A stretch of DNA of 64,000 nucleotides from Bacteroidales bacterium (GTDB lineage Bacteria; Bacteroidota; Bacteroidia; Bacteroidales; UBA932). The translations under genes and the position numbers were made by a program. The notes below the pieces were generated by a model. That model made no database searches. It saw nothing but the letters and a program-made list of their open reading frames with translations, and had not been told where the DNA came from. The stretch is taken from assembly GCA_017415715.1 (NCBI GenBank), contig JAFQFD010000003.1:1-64000 (forward strand). Reading direction: 5' to 3'. Each line of letters starts with the position of its first letter. Positions within the stretch are counted from its first letter, which is position 1. Shown here in pieces: positions 27,427-36,854 of the stretch.

Positions 27427-30400
27427 ATGATTATGAAAAGATTTTTCAGATATATTATGGTTGCGGTTATCGGCATGCTGGCTTGCGCCTGCATGTTCGA
27501 TGACTCCGAGCTCAACAGTCAGCTTGATGACATCAAGAACCGCATCGAGAAGCTTCAGGGCAGGATCGATGCGATGAACAGTCAGCTGACAGCAATGAGC
27601 TATATCACGTCAGGAAACGTGATCACATCAGTGACACAGGACTCTGACGGAAAATATGTGATCACCTATCTTGACAGCAAGAACCAGGAGAAGACCGTCG
27701 TTCTTGCAACAATGGATCAGATGATCAACGTCCCTCAGCTGGGAGTCGAACTCGACCCTCAGAATAACCTCTACTACTGGACAGTAACCGTGGACGGTGA
27801 GACTTCTTACCTCATGAACAATGGTGAGAAGGTTCCGGTAAGCGGCTATGCTCCAAAGGTTTCTGTTGACGCGGAAGGTTATTGGACAGTGAACGGCGAG
27901 CGTCTCAAGGATGCAAACGGTCTCCCTATCCAGGCCAACGACGGCGAGAGCTGCGTATTCAAGAGCGTGGAGCTGAACGAGAACGGTGACCTCGTGATCA
28001 CACAGGGCAACGGTTCGGTGATCACCCTTCCAGTACAGAAGGTGCTCAACCTCACTCTCTCGACTCTGATCAACACCACTGTAGTGGATATTGCGCAGCC
28101 GCTGGAGGTCGCTTATGACGTGACAGGAGCCAATGCCGAGGGAGCTATGGTAGCCGTGGCTGAGGCAGAAGGCGTGAATGCTGCGATCAACCGTGAGAAG
28201 AAGGTCATCACAGTGACTTTCCCTGAAGGATTCAAGAGCGGATACATGATCGCCCTTGCAAACGACTTTGCAGAGCACACTGTCCTTCGTCCTGTATTCT
28301 TCGAGAAGGCCAAGAGCGACAAGATCGAGATCAGGACTGCTGACGAGCTCGTGCAGTTTGCCGCTGACGTAAATGCAGGAACAGGCGCACAGCTCATGAC
28401 AGCTATGCTCATGAACGACATCGATATGAAGGATGTTGCGACATGGACTCCTATAGGAAACGGTAAGTTCATCGGATCTGTTTCAGGTGGAAACCAGCAT
28501 GTTTCAACATATGAGGGCGCTGCATTCCATGGAACATTCGACGGTCAGGGCTACAGCATCAAGAACCTCAAACTTGTTGCTGACCTTACTGCAGACCAGA
28601 CAGCATATGGTCTGTTCGGTATCCTTGACGGCGCTACAGTAAAGAACCTCACAATCGGTGCTCCAGAAGGAGATTCAAGTGAACTCTCATTCCATTCTGC
28701 AAACGGATCTGATGCAGGTGTGATTGCCGGAGCTGTAATGTCTTCGACAATCGAGAACTGCGTGAACTATGCTCCGATGCATGCAAGAGGAACAGGCGTG
28801 GATAATGTACGTGCCACAATGGGTGCATTCGCCGGATTTGTGTATGCAGATGAAGAGAAGGGCGGTTCAGTGCTGAAGGACCTTGTCAACTATGGTACAA
28901 TCACAGCTGAAGGTGACAAGAACACCAAGAACGGAGCTACTTCAGTAATGGCAGCGGGTATTGCCGGTATTACAAACGGTACCACTAACATTACAACAGT
29001 ACGCAACTATGTCGTCAACTGTATAAACTACGGTGACATGACTTCATCGGTTCCGCGTACATCAGGAATAATCGCAGCCGTCAACCAGTTCACTGACGTG
29101 GAGCGTTGCAAGAACTACGGTGACCAGGTCAACAGCAATGCCGGTACACGCGTAGGTATGATTACAGCGACAATGACCTTCCGCACTATGCTCAAGGATT
29201 GTGAGAACCACGGTGACGCCATCATGACTGGTGGAACAGGTGCTCAGGTCGGAGGTCTTGTATGTCTTCTTAACTCCAATACCGAGTGCGTCATCAGCGG
29301 TGGCGGTAACTACGGTATGATCATCAGTGATGTGGCTGCTTCTCCAAGCGGTTACAAGGGAACTCTCGTTGCTAATTTCAGCAAGTTCGAAAAGGTCGAG
29401 AATGTGGTTGCCGGCGGTAGCGTAGGTACATACAACGGCGGCGAGTACGTGATGGAGACCATCACCGAAGACAACTACATGGACTATATCGGTAAGTATT
29501 CTGCAACAAATGCCGAGAAGATCACCAACATCATCTTCATGGGCGAGTCAGCGAAGCCTGTAGGTATCGCTACAGCTCAGGATCTCGTGGATTTCGCTGC
29601 TGCTGTGAACTCAGGCGCTTCGCTTGAGGCATGGCAGGATGCTCAGGGTGCTGTTGTCCTTCTGAACGATATCGACATGAAGGATGTGACTTCATGGACC
29701 CCTATCGGAAACGGTAAGTTCCATGGTTCCGTAACCGGAGGTAACGCCCATAAGTCAACATATGAGGGCGCTGCGTTCCAGGGAACATTCGATGGAAAGG
29801 GTTACAGCATCAGAAACCTCAAGATGACTGCAGACCTCACAGCCGAGGACCGCGTATATGGACTTTTCGGTATTCTCGACGGTGCGACAGTGAAGAACCT
29901 TACCATAGGTGCTGCGGAAGGTGATGCCAGCGAGCTTACATTCCACGCTGCCGATACCCTTGACGCAGGTGTGTTCGCGGGTGTCATGATGGCTTCGGCT
30001 ATGGAGAACTGCGTGAATTACGCTCCTATGTATGTAAAGGGTAACTCTACCAATACAAGACGTACTACAATGGCTGCATTCGCGGGATTCGTCTATGCGA
30101 ACGAGACTACAGGTTCGACTCTCAAGAACCTCGTGAACTACGGCTCAATCAAGGCTGAGGGCGATGCCAACACGACAAACGGAGCTGCATCTGTAATGGC
30201 GGCAGGCATCGCTGGCATTACCAACGGTACTACAACCACCACAACCCGCAACGTTGTGTATAACTGTGTGAACCACGGAAACATGACATCGTCAGTCCCT
30301 CGTACATCGGGACTCATCGCTGCAATCAACCAGTACACCGATGTAGAGCTCTGCAAGAACTATGGCGACCAGACCAACAGCAATTCAGGCACACGTGTGG

Positions 30401-32922
30401 GTATGCTTACGGCGACAATGTCAAACTACACTTCACTGAAGGATTGCGAGAACCATGGTGATGCAATAATGACCGGTGGATCATCTGCACAGGTGGGCGG
30501 TATGGTATGCCTGCTCAACTCTACTTCATGCTCAATCAGCGGTGGCGGAAATTACGGAAACGTCATAGGTGATATCGCTGCTGCCCAGACAAGCTACAAG
30601 GGACTCCTCGTGGCCAACTTCAGTAAGTTCGAGAAGGTTGAGAATGTCGTTGCAGGCGGTGGCATCGGTACATACAACGGTGGAAACTACGTGATGGAGA
30701 CCGTGACATCAGACAACTATATGACCTATATCGGAAAGTATAGCTCTGCAAATGCATCCAAGATCACCAATATCATCTTCAACGGACCAGCAGAGGAGGT
30801 TCCAGGTATCGCAACAGCGCAGGATCTGCTTGATTTCGCTGCAGCCGTGAACTCTGGTGCTTCGATCGAGAAGTGGCAGGCTAAGGACGGTGGCGTAAAC
30901 CTCCTTGCAGACATCGACCTTTCATCTGTCGAGAACTGGGTTCCTATCGGAAACGCAGTCTGCGTTCCGGGCGCTGCAGATCCTGTGATCACAGGCAATG
31001 CATGGACTGGCGTGTTCGACGGAAACGGTCGCAAGATCAGCGGCCTCAAGATGGTGGCCGCAGGTACAGAGGATGGAGCGAACTACGGACTCTTCGGAGT
31101 CCTCGCTCCGGGCGCTGTCGTGCAGAACTTCATCATCGATTCTTCATGCTCTCTCGAGGTCACTTCATCAGCGGTGACAGCAAACGGAGTCCTTGCAGGA
31201 TATGTTTACGATGCGACCATCCGTGACGTGACCAGCTATGCTCCTATGACATTCAAGGGAACTGCCGGTGACAAGAAGTTCATGAGTATGGCTCTCGTGG
31301 GTCAGGTATACTGCGAGAAGGAAGGCGTAGTGATGGACAGCTGCCACAACTATGGCGAGATTGTCGCTGAAAACACAGTGAACCTTCAGGCAGGTGCTAC
31401 AGCATACCATATCGCAGGTCTCGTGGGCTTCGCTCACGCGCTCAGCGGAGCTCCAGTGATGACTACGATTTCAGACTGCTCTAACTACGGTAACATGACC
31501 TCAGCAACTGCCCGTACCTCAGGTATCGTGGCAGCCTGCAACAGGAACATCCAGCTGAGCAACTGCGTCAACCACGGAGATCAGTTCAACACATTCCCTA
31601 AGCAGGGCGGCGGACGTCTTGGAAACATCACCTGCAACATCACTGCAGGATGTTCGATGACAGGATGCATCAACTATGGTGACCTCATCTCGACTACAGG
31701 TGCGCGTTCGGGTGGTATCGCATCCCTTACCAATACAGCCGTATTCGAGAATTGTGCGAACTATGGCGAGATCCTCTCTGATGACGCTAACCGCGGACTC
31801 TTCTGGGGATATAACGGTTCCGTACATACATGGAAGAACTGTGTTGCCGGCGGTAAGGTCGGAACATACAACAACGGCTCTCCGGTATATGATTCTTATA
31901 CTGAAGAAGAGAAGGTCAAGTATCTCGGCGTATTCAAGGCAGGCGTAGACTCTGTTCTTGAGAACATCACATACCTTGTCGGCACCACTGAGCCAGGTGC
32001 CGACGAGGGTGAAGCCGAACTCAGCATCCTCTTCATCGGAAACAGCTTCACCAAGGACGCTGTTGAGCATCTTCCAGGCCTTCTCAAGGCAGCAGGCCTT
32101 GACAAGGTACAGCTCACTCATATGTACTATGGCGGACGCCTCGTATCTGAATATTATGCCGGCTGGAGCACATCAAGCGACTACAAGTGCTATGAGTGCG
32201 GTCCTGGCGCTACAACATGGACAGAGAGCACAGGCAAGACCCTCGAGCAGGTGGCGGCAAGCCGCAGTTGGGATATCATCACCATCCAGGAGCATACAGG
32301 CAATGCTGCGGCATGGACATGGAATTCTACTGCGCAGACCAACCTCCAGGGTATGATCAACAGCGCCAAGGCTACCCAGACAGGCGCAATGCCTAAGTTC
32401 TACTACATCATGTCGCAGGCATACTTCAACATGGGCAAGATCGGAAGCGGTTCGCAGCCTTATATGACCTGGACAGACCAGGCAGGCATGTGGGACGTGA
32501 TCGCGGCCTTCGGAAAGAACGTGATGGCCAATGTGTCGTTCGACGGCATCATCTCTACAGGTGTCATGCTCCAGAACCTCCGCACATCACCTCTTGACAA
32601 CGAAATGAACCTCACCCGTGACGGTTATCATATGGATAACGGAATCTCACGCTACGGTGCGGCCTGCACAGTGTTCGAGACTCTCATCACTCCGAAGTAT
32701 GGAATCAAGCTTGACAACAATTCATACCGTTATGCAGTGGAGAACACCAGCACTTCAGCTTACTGCACCCCGGTTACCGATGCAAACGCACCGGTAGCTC
32801 TCAAGGCGGCAAGGTATGCAATCGAGAATCCATATGAAGTGACCGACATGTCCGATGTCAAGGAAGACCTTCCTGGCAACAGCATCGGAGATGTGGACTA
32901 TGAAGAAGGAAGCAAAGAATAA
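27427..32922 (+). CDS. large surface lipoprotein: DUF4988, three tandem GLUG modules, C-terminal DUF4886 SGNH-like domain
   Basis: 1831 aa lipoprotein (Cys in LACACMFDDS). DUF4988 occupies about 20-180. Three tandem copies of a roughly 410-residue module start near residues 298, 712 and 1124, each opening with a (T)A.(D/E)LVDFAA.VN.GA segment and a NDIDM...TWTPIGNG motif. From about residue 1531 the protein becomes a DUF4886/SGNH-like hydrolase: SILFIGNSFTKD (GNS block with nucleophile Ser), HMYYGGRLVSEY, WDIITIQEHTG, and RDGYHMDNGISRYGAA holding the likely catalytic Asp-His. The SGNH fold usually removes acyl groups or hydrolyses esters. The start may be ATG 27427 or ATG 27433. It is part of the SusCD operon. 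Confidence 0.82.
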   Translation: MIMKRFFRYIMVAVIGMLACACMFDDSELNSQLDDIKNRIEKLQGRIDAMNSQLTAMSYITSGNVITSVTQDSDGKYVITYLDSKNQEKTVVLATMDQMINVPQLGVELDPQNNLYYWTVTVDGETSYLMNNGEKVPVSGYAPKVSVDAEGYWTVNGERLKDANGLPIQANDGESCVFKSVELNENGDLVITQGNGSVITLPVQKVLNLTLSTLINTTVVDIAQPLEVAYDVTGANAEGAMVAVAEAEGVNAAINREKKVITVTFPEGFKSGYMIALANDFAEHTVLRPVFFEKAKSDKIEIRTADELVQFAADVNAGTGAQLMTAMLMNDIDMKDVATWTPIGNGKFIGSVSGGNQHVSTYEGAAFHGTFDGQGYSIKNLKLVADLTADQTAYGLFGILDGATVKNLTIGAPEGDSSELSFHSANGSDAGVIAGAVMSSTIENCVNYAPMHARGTGVDNVRATMGAFAGFVYADEEKGGSVLKDLVNYGTITAEGDKNTKNGATSVMAAGIAGITNGTTNITTVRNYVVNCINYGDMTSSVPRTSGIIAAVNQFTDVERCKNYGDQVNSNAGTRVGMITATMTFRTMLKDCENHGDAIMTGGTGAQVGGLVCLLNSNTECVISGGGNYGMIISDVAASPSGYKGTLVANFSKFEKVENVVAGGSVGTYNGGEYVMETITEDNYMDYIGKYSATNAEKITNIIFMGESAKPVGIATAQDLVDFAAAVNSGASLEAWQDAQGAVVLLNDIDMKDVTSWTPIGNGKFHGSVTGGNAHKSTYEGAAFQGTFDGKGYSIRNLKMTADLTAEDRVYGLFGILDGATVKNLTIGAAEGDASELTFHAADTLDAGVFAGVMMASAMENCVNYAPMYVKGNSTNTRRTTMAAFAGFVYANETTGSTLKNLVNYGSIKAEGDANTTNGAASVMAAGIAGITNGTTTTTTRNVVYNCVNHGNMTSSVPRTSGLIAAINQYTDVELCKNYGDQTNSNSGTRVGMLTATMSNYTSLKDCENHGDAIMTGGSSAQVGGMVCLLNSTSCSISGGGNYGNVIGDIAAAQTSYKGLLVANFSKFEKVENVVAGGGIGTYNGGNYVMETVTSDNYMTYIGKYSSANASKITNIIFNGPAEEVPGIATAQDLLDFAAAVNSGASIEKWQAKDGGVNLLADIDLSSVENWVPIGNAVCVPGAADPVITGNAWTGVFDGNGRKISGLKMVAAGTEDGANYGLFGVLAPGAVVQNFIIDSSCSLEVTSSAVTANGVLAGYVYDATIRDVTSYAPMTFKGTAGDKKFMSMALVGQVYCEKEGVVMDSCHNYGEIVAENTVNLQAGATAYHIAGLVGFAHALSGAPVMTTISDCSNYGNMTSATARTSGIVAACNRNIQLSNCVNHGDQFNTFPKQGGGRLGNITCNITAGCSMTGCINYGDLISTTGARSGGIASLTNTAVFENCANYGEILSDDANRGLFWGYNGSVHTWKNCVAGGKVGTYNNGSPVYDSYTEEEKVKYLGVFKAGVDSVLENITYLVGTTEPGADEGEAELSILFIGNSFTKDAVEHLPGLLKAAGLDKVQLTHMYYGGRLVSEYYAGWSTSSDYKCYECGPGATTWTESTGKTLEQVAASRSWDIITIQEHTGNAAAWTWNSTAQTNLQGMINSAKATQTGAMPKFYYIMSQAYFNMGKIGSGSQPYMTWTDQAGMWDVIAAFGKNVMANVSFDGIISTGVMLQNLRTSPLDNEMNLTRDGYHMDNGISRYGAACTVFETLITPKYGIKLDNNSYRYAVENTSTSAYCTPVTDANAPVALKAARYAIENPYEVTDMSDVKEDLPGNSIGDVDYEEGSKE

Positions 32923-32933
32923 TCGACAGCGTT

Positions 32934-35015
32934 ATGAGAAACAGAATATTTTCCATCATGGCCGGCCTGCTCGTGATAGCAGGCTGCGCCAAGGAGGTTG
33001 CTCCAGAGCACTCTCCAGCAGATTCTGACTTCCTTGTCCTGAAAGCGGACTGGGCAGATCTCACAAAGACTGACATGAATGAGGGAAACAGCACCTGGGA
33101 GGCAGGTGACAAGATCACCGTTGTATATGACGGAGCGGCATATGAGTATGTTGCCGAGTCGGCAGGTGAGACCACCACATTCACAAGTACTGCAGGTATC
33201 GCATCATACGATCCTGCAAAGTCCCTCGTGGCATATTATCCTGCAACAGACGTTGCCGGAACTGTAAAAGTGGAGTCTGAGAAGGCTCTCACATTCAAGG
33301 AAGGAACACAGACGAACACATCTTGCGCACCGCTCGTGGGAACACCGAAGGATGACAACCTCCAGAACGGTGCCCTCAGCGTCGTGTTCAGCAATGTGTT
33401 CTCGGTTCTCGAACTTCGCATCGATGCAGGCGAACTCGCCGGAACAGCAAAGTCGATCAAGGTCGAGCCTGCCTCTGCTGAAGATTTCGAAGGATACCTC
33501 AGCTTCACCGGAACAGTGGACCCTGTGACTCTCGCAGTGACTCCGGCGGAGAACGGAACAGGCAACAGCCTCACCCTCAATCTCCCTGAGAATGCAGACC
33601 CTAAACAGGCCATGACCCTCAAGTTCCCTGTAGGCCGTTTCTCGACCGCCAGCGGACTCAAGATCACTTTCACCACCAGCGAAGGAACATATTCAAGAAG
33701 CGTCTACAAGACAGGCGTGACTTCATATGTTCAGAAGGGTGAGTACTTCTATGCAAAGCACCTTGCAAAGCCAATGTATGCGTTTGCAAATGCCGGCGGC
33801 ATCGCTACCGCTGAAGACCTCGCAGCATTCGCTGCAGCGGTCAATGCGGGCGAGAGCATCGTGAAGTGGATGAACGCAGACGGAAAGGTTGTTCTTCTGA
33901 ATGACATCGACATGTCTTCTGTCACTTCATGGACTCCGATCGGTGCTTCTTCATTCACATGGGCAAGCAATGCGCTTACATGCGATTCAGGAAAGATGTT
34001 CACCGGATACTTCGACGGACAGGGCCATGCGATCAAGAACTTCAAGATGGTATGCGACAATGCAACCGCAGGCGCTGCATGGGGACTCTTCGGAGGCCTT
34101 GGCGCAGGTGCGGTAGTCGAGAATCTTGTGATTGACGAGACATGCTCGCTGGAGCTCAAGTCCACAGTCCAGACAGACTGCGGAGTTGTTGCCGGAATGG
34201 TATGGGATGCACGCGTGCGCAACATCACCAACAACGCATCGATGACATTCAGCGGCACCTGCAGCAGCAAACGTGTAACCATGGCCGTAGTAGGTATGGC
34301 ATTCGCCGAGACAGACAGTACTGTCGTGAAGAATGTTGTGAACAACGGAAAGATTGTGGCTTCTGACGGAGGTTCGAACCAGAACGGCGGCAATGCAATA
34401 CAGGTTGCAGGTATCCTCGGATTCGGTACCAATCATTTGAACTCATCAGAGATAGTTGCTGTCCTTGACTGTACCAACAATGGTGACATGGAGTCTGCTA
34501 CAGCGCGTACTTCAGGTATTGCTGCAGCATGCAACAGATACACTCACCTTCGCGGCTGCAAGAACTATGGAGACCAGATCAACTCGTTCAACGTGAAGAC
34601 TGAAAGCGCCGGCTCTGCAGCCCGCATCGGCAACCTTACATGTATTACAGGTGCCGGTTCTTCTCTGTATGACTGCACCAACTATGGAGACGTCATCTCG
34701 ACAACCAAGGGAGCCGTGGCAGGTGTCATCTGCCTCGTCAACAATGATGATGCAGTATTCGAAAATGTTGCAACATACGGCAGGGTGATCACAGACAGAG
34801 CGGTAAAATCTTACTGTGGCTCATTCTTCGGACAGTGCAACAAGAAGGCTACATTCACCAACTGTGTATGTGGTGGTGCGTTCGGTACTTATAACAACGG
34901 CGACTATCAGGTTACAGAGCTTACAGCGGACAACTACTGGGATTACATCGGCCAGATCGGTGCAAACGGTGTGAATGCTACGAAAGAAAATATCAAGTTC
35001 GGTACCATTCAGTAA
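32934..35015 (+). CDS. surface lipoprotein, fimbrillin-like N-terminus plus GLUG-type module
   Basis: 693 aa lipoprotein (lipobox IAGC). The first 285 residues lack DUF4988 and look like the fimbrillin/Mfa-like beta-sandwich family of Bacteroidales (LTKTDMNEGNSTWEAGDKI, VAYYPATD, VFSNVFSVLEL). The C-terminal 400 residues carry the same module as the previous gene (GIATAEDLAAFAAAVNAGE, LLNDIDMSSVTSWTPIG, FDGQGHAIKNFKMV). It is the last gene of the SusCD operon, starting 12 bases after its neighbour. I infer a surface binding protein; no catalytic motif is seen. Confidence 0.7.
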   Translation: MRNRIFSIMAGLLVIAGCAKEVAPEHSPADSDFLVLKADWADLTKTDMNEGNSTWEAGDKITVVYDGAAYEYVAESAGETTTFTSTAGIASYDPAKSLVAYYPATDVAGTVKVESEKALTFKEGTQTNTSCAPLVGTPKDDNLQNGALSVVFSNVFSVLELRIDAGELAGTAKSIKVEPASAEDFEGYLSFTGTVDPVTLAVTPAENGTGNSLTLNLPENADPKQAMTLKFPVGRFSTASGLKITFTTSEGTYSRSVYKTGVTSYVQKGEYFYAKHLAKPMYAFANAGGIATAEDLAAFAAAVNAGESIVKWMNADGKVVLLNDIDMSSVTSWTPIGASSFTWASNALTCDSGKMFTGYFDGQGHAIKNFKMVCDNATAGAAWGLFGGLGAGAVVENLVIDETCSLELKSTVQTDCGVVAGMVWDARVRNITNNASMTFSGTCSSKRVTMAVVGMAFAETDSTVVKNVVNNGKIVASDGGSNQNGGNAIQVAGILGFGTNHLNSSEIVAVLDCTNNGDMESATARTSGIAAACNRYTHLRGCKNYGDQINSFNVKTESAGSAARIGNLTCITGAGSSLYDCTNYGDVISTTKGAVAGVICLVNNDDAVFENVATYGRVITDRAVKSYCGSFFGQCNKKATFTNCVCGGAFGTYNNGDYQVTELTADNYWDYIGQIGANGVNATKENIKFGTIQ

Positions 35016-35037
35016 TCGCAGTTTCCGAGAAAAGTCA

Positions 35038-35045
35038 TATATTTG
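35038..35045 (+). promoter_or_regulatory. -7-like box for the glycerophosphodiesterase operon
   Basis: TATATTTG fits TAnnTTTG and lies 77 bases before the ATG at 35122, ahead of a strong hairpin. No clear -33 box. It would make the 35122-38279 genes a separate transcript from the SusCD operon. Confidence 0.35.
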
Positions 35046-35059
35046 ACAGACTTTTGAGT

Positions 35060-35107
35060 ATTTCGGTCATCTCGGGTGTATTATTAATATGCCCGTATGA
35101 CCGAAAT
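35060..35107. promoter_or_regulatory. strong hairpin in the leader of the GDPD operon
   Basis: Perfect 11-bp arms ATTTCGGTCAT (35060-35070) and ATGACCGAAAT (35097-35107), with CGGG/CCCG extending the stem inward. It ends 14 bases before the ATG at 35122. There is no T-run after it. It may end the SusCD transcript, protect the leader or control translation. Confidence 0.5.
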
Positions 35108-35121
35108 CCAAATAACCACAT

Positions 35122-36054
35122 ATGAGAAAGACATTATTTATTCTGATATCAGCCATGGCTGCGCTCATGGCGGTATCATGCGCTCCGAAGGAGCAGTATG
35201 CCAACAGGGCGGAGAAAATCCTTGCCGAGATCAACGACCCTAATTCCGAGTATGTCGTGGTCATCTCCCACAGAGGTGACTGGAGGAATTATCCGGAGAA
35301 TTCCATTCCGGCGATAGAGTCGATCATCCGCATGGGTGCGGACATGATGGAGCTTGACGTCAAGATGACAAAGGACAGCGTACTTGTCCTGATGCATGAC
35401 AAGACCATAGACCGCATGACCAATGGAAAGGGCTTGGTCAGCGACATCACATATGACTCGCTCATGACATTCAACATGAAGCGCGCTCATAATGTGGCTA
35501 CAGACTCGATCAAGGTGCCGACCCTCCGCGAGGCACTTCTCTGCTGCAAGGACAGGATCCTTGTCAATGTAGACCATGCATATCCTTACTATAAGGAGAT
35601 TGTGGAACTTGCAAACGAGCTTGGCGTGACAGGCCAGGTGCTCATGAAGGGCAAGAGCAATATCGACAAGGTGAACGAGGACATGGCAAAGCATGAGAAC
35701 AATCTTCTGTACATGCCTATCATCGACATCAACAAGCCTAAGGGCAAGGCCCTCTTCGCCGAGTATCAGGAAAGAGGAGTGGTGCCTATGGCATATGAGG
35801 TGTGCTGGCAGTATCCGGGTGAGGAGCTTGACAATTGCATCGCGACCATCCTCGAGACCGGCTCAAAGGCATGGGTGAACACCCTGTGGCCGTCTCTCTG
35901 CGGAGGCGTCGGCAACGACGATGACGCGGCATTGGATGCAGCCGATCCTGCAGATGTATACGGACAGTATCTGGACAAGGGATTCACCATGATCCAGACA
36001 GACCGTCCTGAACTGCTTATAAACTATCTCCGTTCAGTAGGAAGACACGACTGA
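35122..36054 (+). CDS. glycerophosphodiester phosphodiesterase, lipoprotein
   Basis: 310 aa with a lipobox (LMAVSCAP). It hydrolyses glycerophosphodiesters to sn-glycerol-3-phosphate and an alcohol in the known family. The GDPD motifs are present: HRGDWRNYPENSIPAIES near residue 54, MMELDVKMTKDSVLVLMHD (the E.D and H metal/catalytic set), DRMTNGKG. The C-terminal part has WVNTLWPSL and a FTMIQTDRPELLINYL ending typical of GDPDs. The next gene starts within its stop codon (TGATG), so the two are coupled. Together with the transporter at 36855 it resembles the logic of the E. coli glpTQ operon. Confidence 0.93.
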   Translation: MRKTLFILISAMAALMAVSCAPKEQYANRAEKILAEINDPNSEYVVVISHRGDWRNYPENSIPAIESIIRMGADMMELDVKMTKDSVLVLMHDKTIDRMTNGKGLVSDITYDSLMTFNMKRAHNVATDSIKVPTLREALLCCKDRILVNVDHAYPYYKEIVELANELGVTGQVLMKGKSNIDKVNEDMAKHENNLLYMPIIDINKPKGKALFAEYQERGVVPMAYEVCWQYPGEELDNCIATILETGSKAWVNTLWPSLCGGVGNDDDAALDAADPADVYGQYLDKGFTMIQTDRPELLINYLRSVGRHD

Positions 36055-36836
36055 TGAAAAGATTAATACTCATATTGATGGCCGGACTGCTCATGAGCGG
36101 TTCGGCTTTCGGCTGGGGAAGGGAAGGTCATGAGACCATAGCCAGGATTGCAGACAACAACCTTAAGCCTTCTGCAAGAAAGGTTATCGAAAAATACCTT
36201 GGAGACCACTCCATAGTATATTATGCCAAGTGGATGGATGAATATCGCCATACACCGGAGTATGCCTTCACGACCAAGTGGCATGTGGCAAGGGTGGACG
36301 AAAACCTCAAGTATTCTCCTTATCCCGAGGCGGGAGATGCCGTTTCTGCCATAAACGATGCCGTAGAGCTCCTGAAGGACTACAAGAGCCTTCCGGATTC
36401 GACGGTCGCAGTAAACATCAAGTACCTTCTGCATCTGGTGGGTGACATGCATTGCCCTGCGCATGTATATTACCTCGGCAGGAACCAGGACTACAAGGTG
36501 AAGTTCGGCGGCGGATACATCAAGCCTGTAAAGGAGATGAAGATCCATACCGTATGGGATGAGGCTGCCATTCAGTCTTCACGCATATGGTCTGTGAGCG
36601 AGTGGGCCGAGGAACTCGACAGGAAGTCCGCCAAGGAGATCAAGGCCATTGTGGCCGGAACTCCTCAGGACTGGCTTGAGGACAACGCCCGCAGATGCAT
36701 CGTCCAGTTTGACATGTCAGCTCCTGGTGACAATGTCGCCCAGGACTTTGTCAACGAGGCCCTTCCTCTGATCGAGACGCAGATCCTCTATGCCGGCTAC
36801 AGGCTTGCAGCTGTGCTGAACATCCTTTTCAAGTAA
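36054..36836 (+). CDS. S1/P1-nuclease-family zinc enzyme, secreted
   Basis: 260 aa with a signal peptide (cut before WGREGH, giving the mature N-terminal Trp that ligates zinc in this family). Remaining ligand motifs are in order: KWMDEYR, KWHVARVDE, LLHLVGDMHCPAHVYY and HTVWDEAAI. The fold is shared by P1 nuclease, which cuts single-stranded nucleic acid at the 3' side, and by zinc-dependent phospholipase C. The usual DIHQPLH core is altered to DMHCPAH. Being between a GDPD and an organophosphate transporter, it may act on phospholipid head groups or other phosphodiesters rather than nucleic acid (inference). It overlaps the GDPD stop by one base. Confidence 0.85.
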   Translation: MKRLILILMAGLLMSGSAFGWGREGHETIARIADNNLKPSARKVIEKYLGDHSIVYYAKWMDEYRHTPEYAFTTKWHVARVDENLKYSPYPEAGDAVSAINDAVELLKDYKSLPDSTVAVNIKYLLHLVGDMHCPAHVYYLGRNQDYKVKFGGGYIKPVKEMKIHTVWDEAAIQSSRIWSVSEWAEELDRKSAKEIKAIVAGTPQDWLEDNARRCIVQFDMSAPGDNVAQDFVNEALPLIETQILYAGYRLAAVLNILFK

Positions 36837-36854
36837 ACCAACCTAAATTTATAT

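Noticed and set aside
27628-28278. 216-codon minus-strand frame inside the large lipoprotein
   Set aside because: It is a shadow of the DUF4988 region on the other strand; no start signal or family resemblance.
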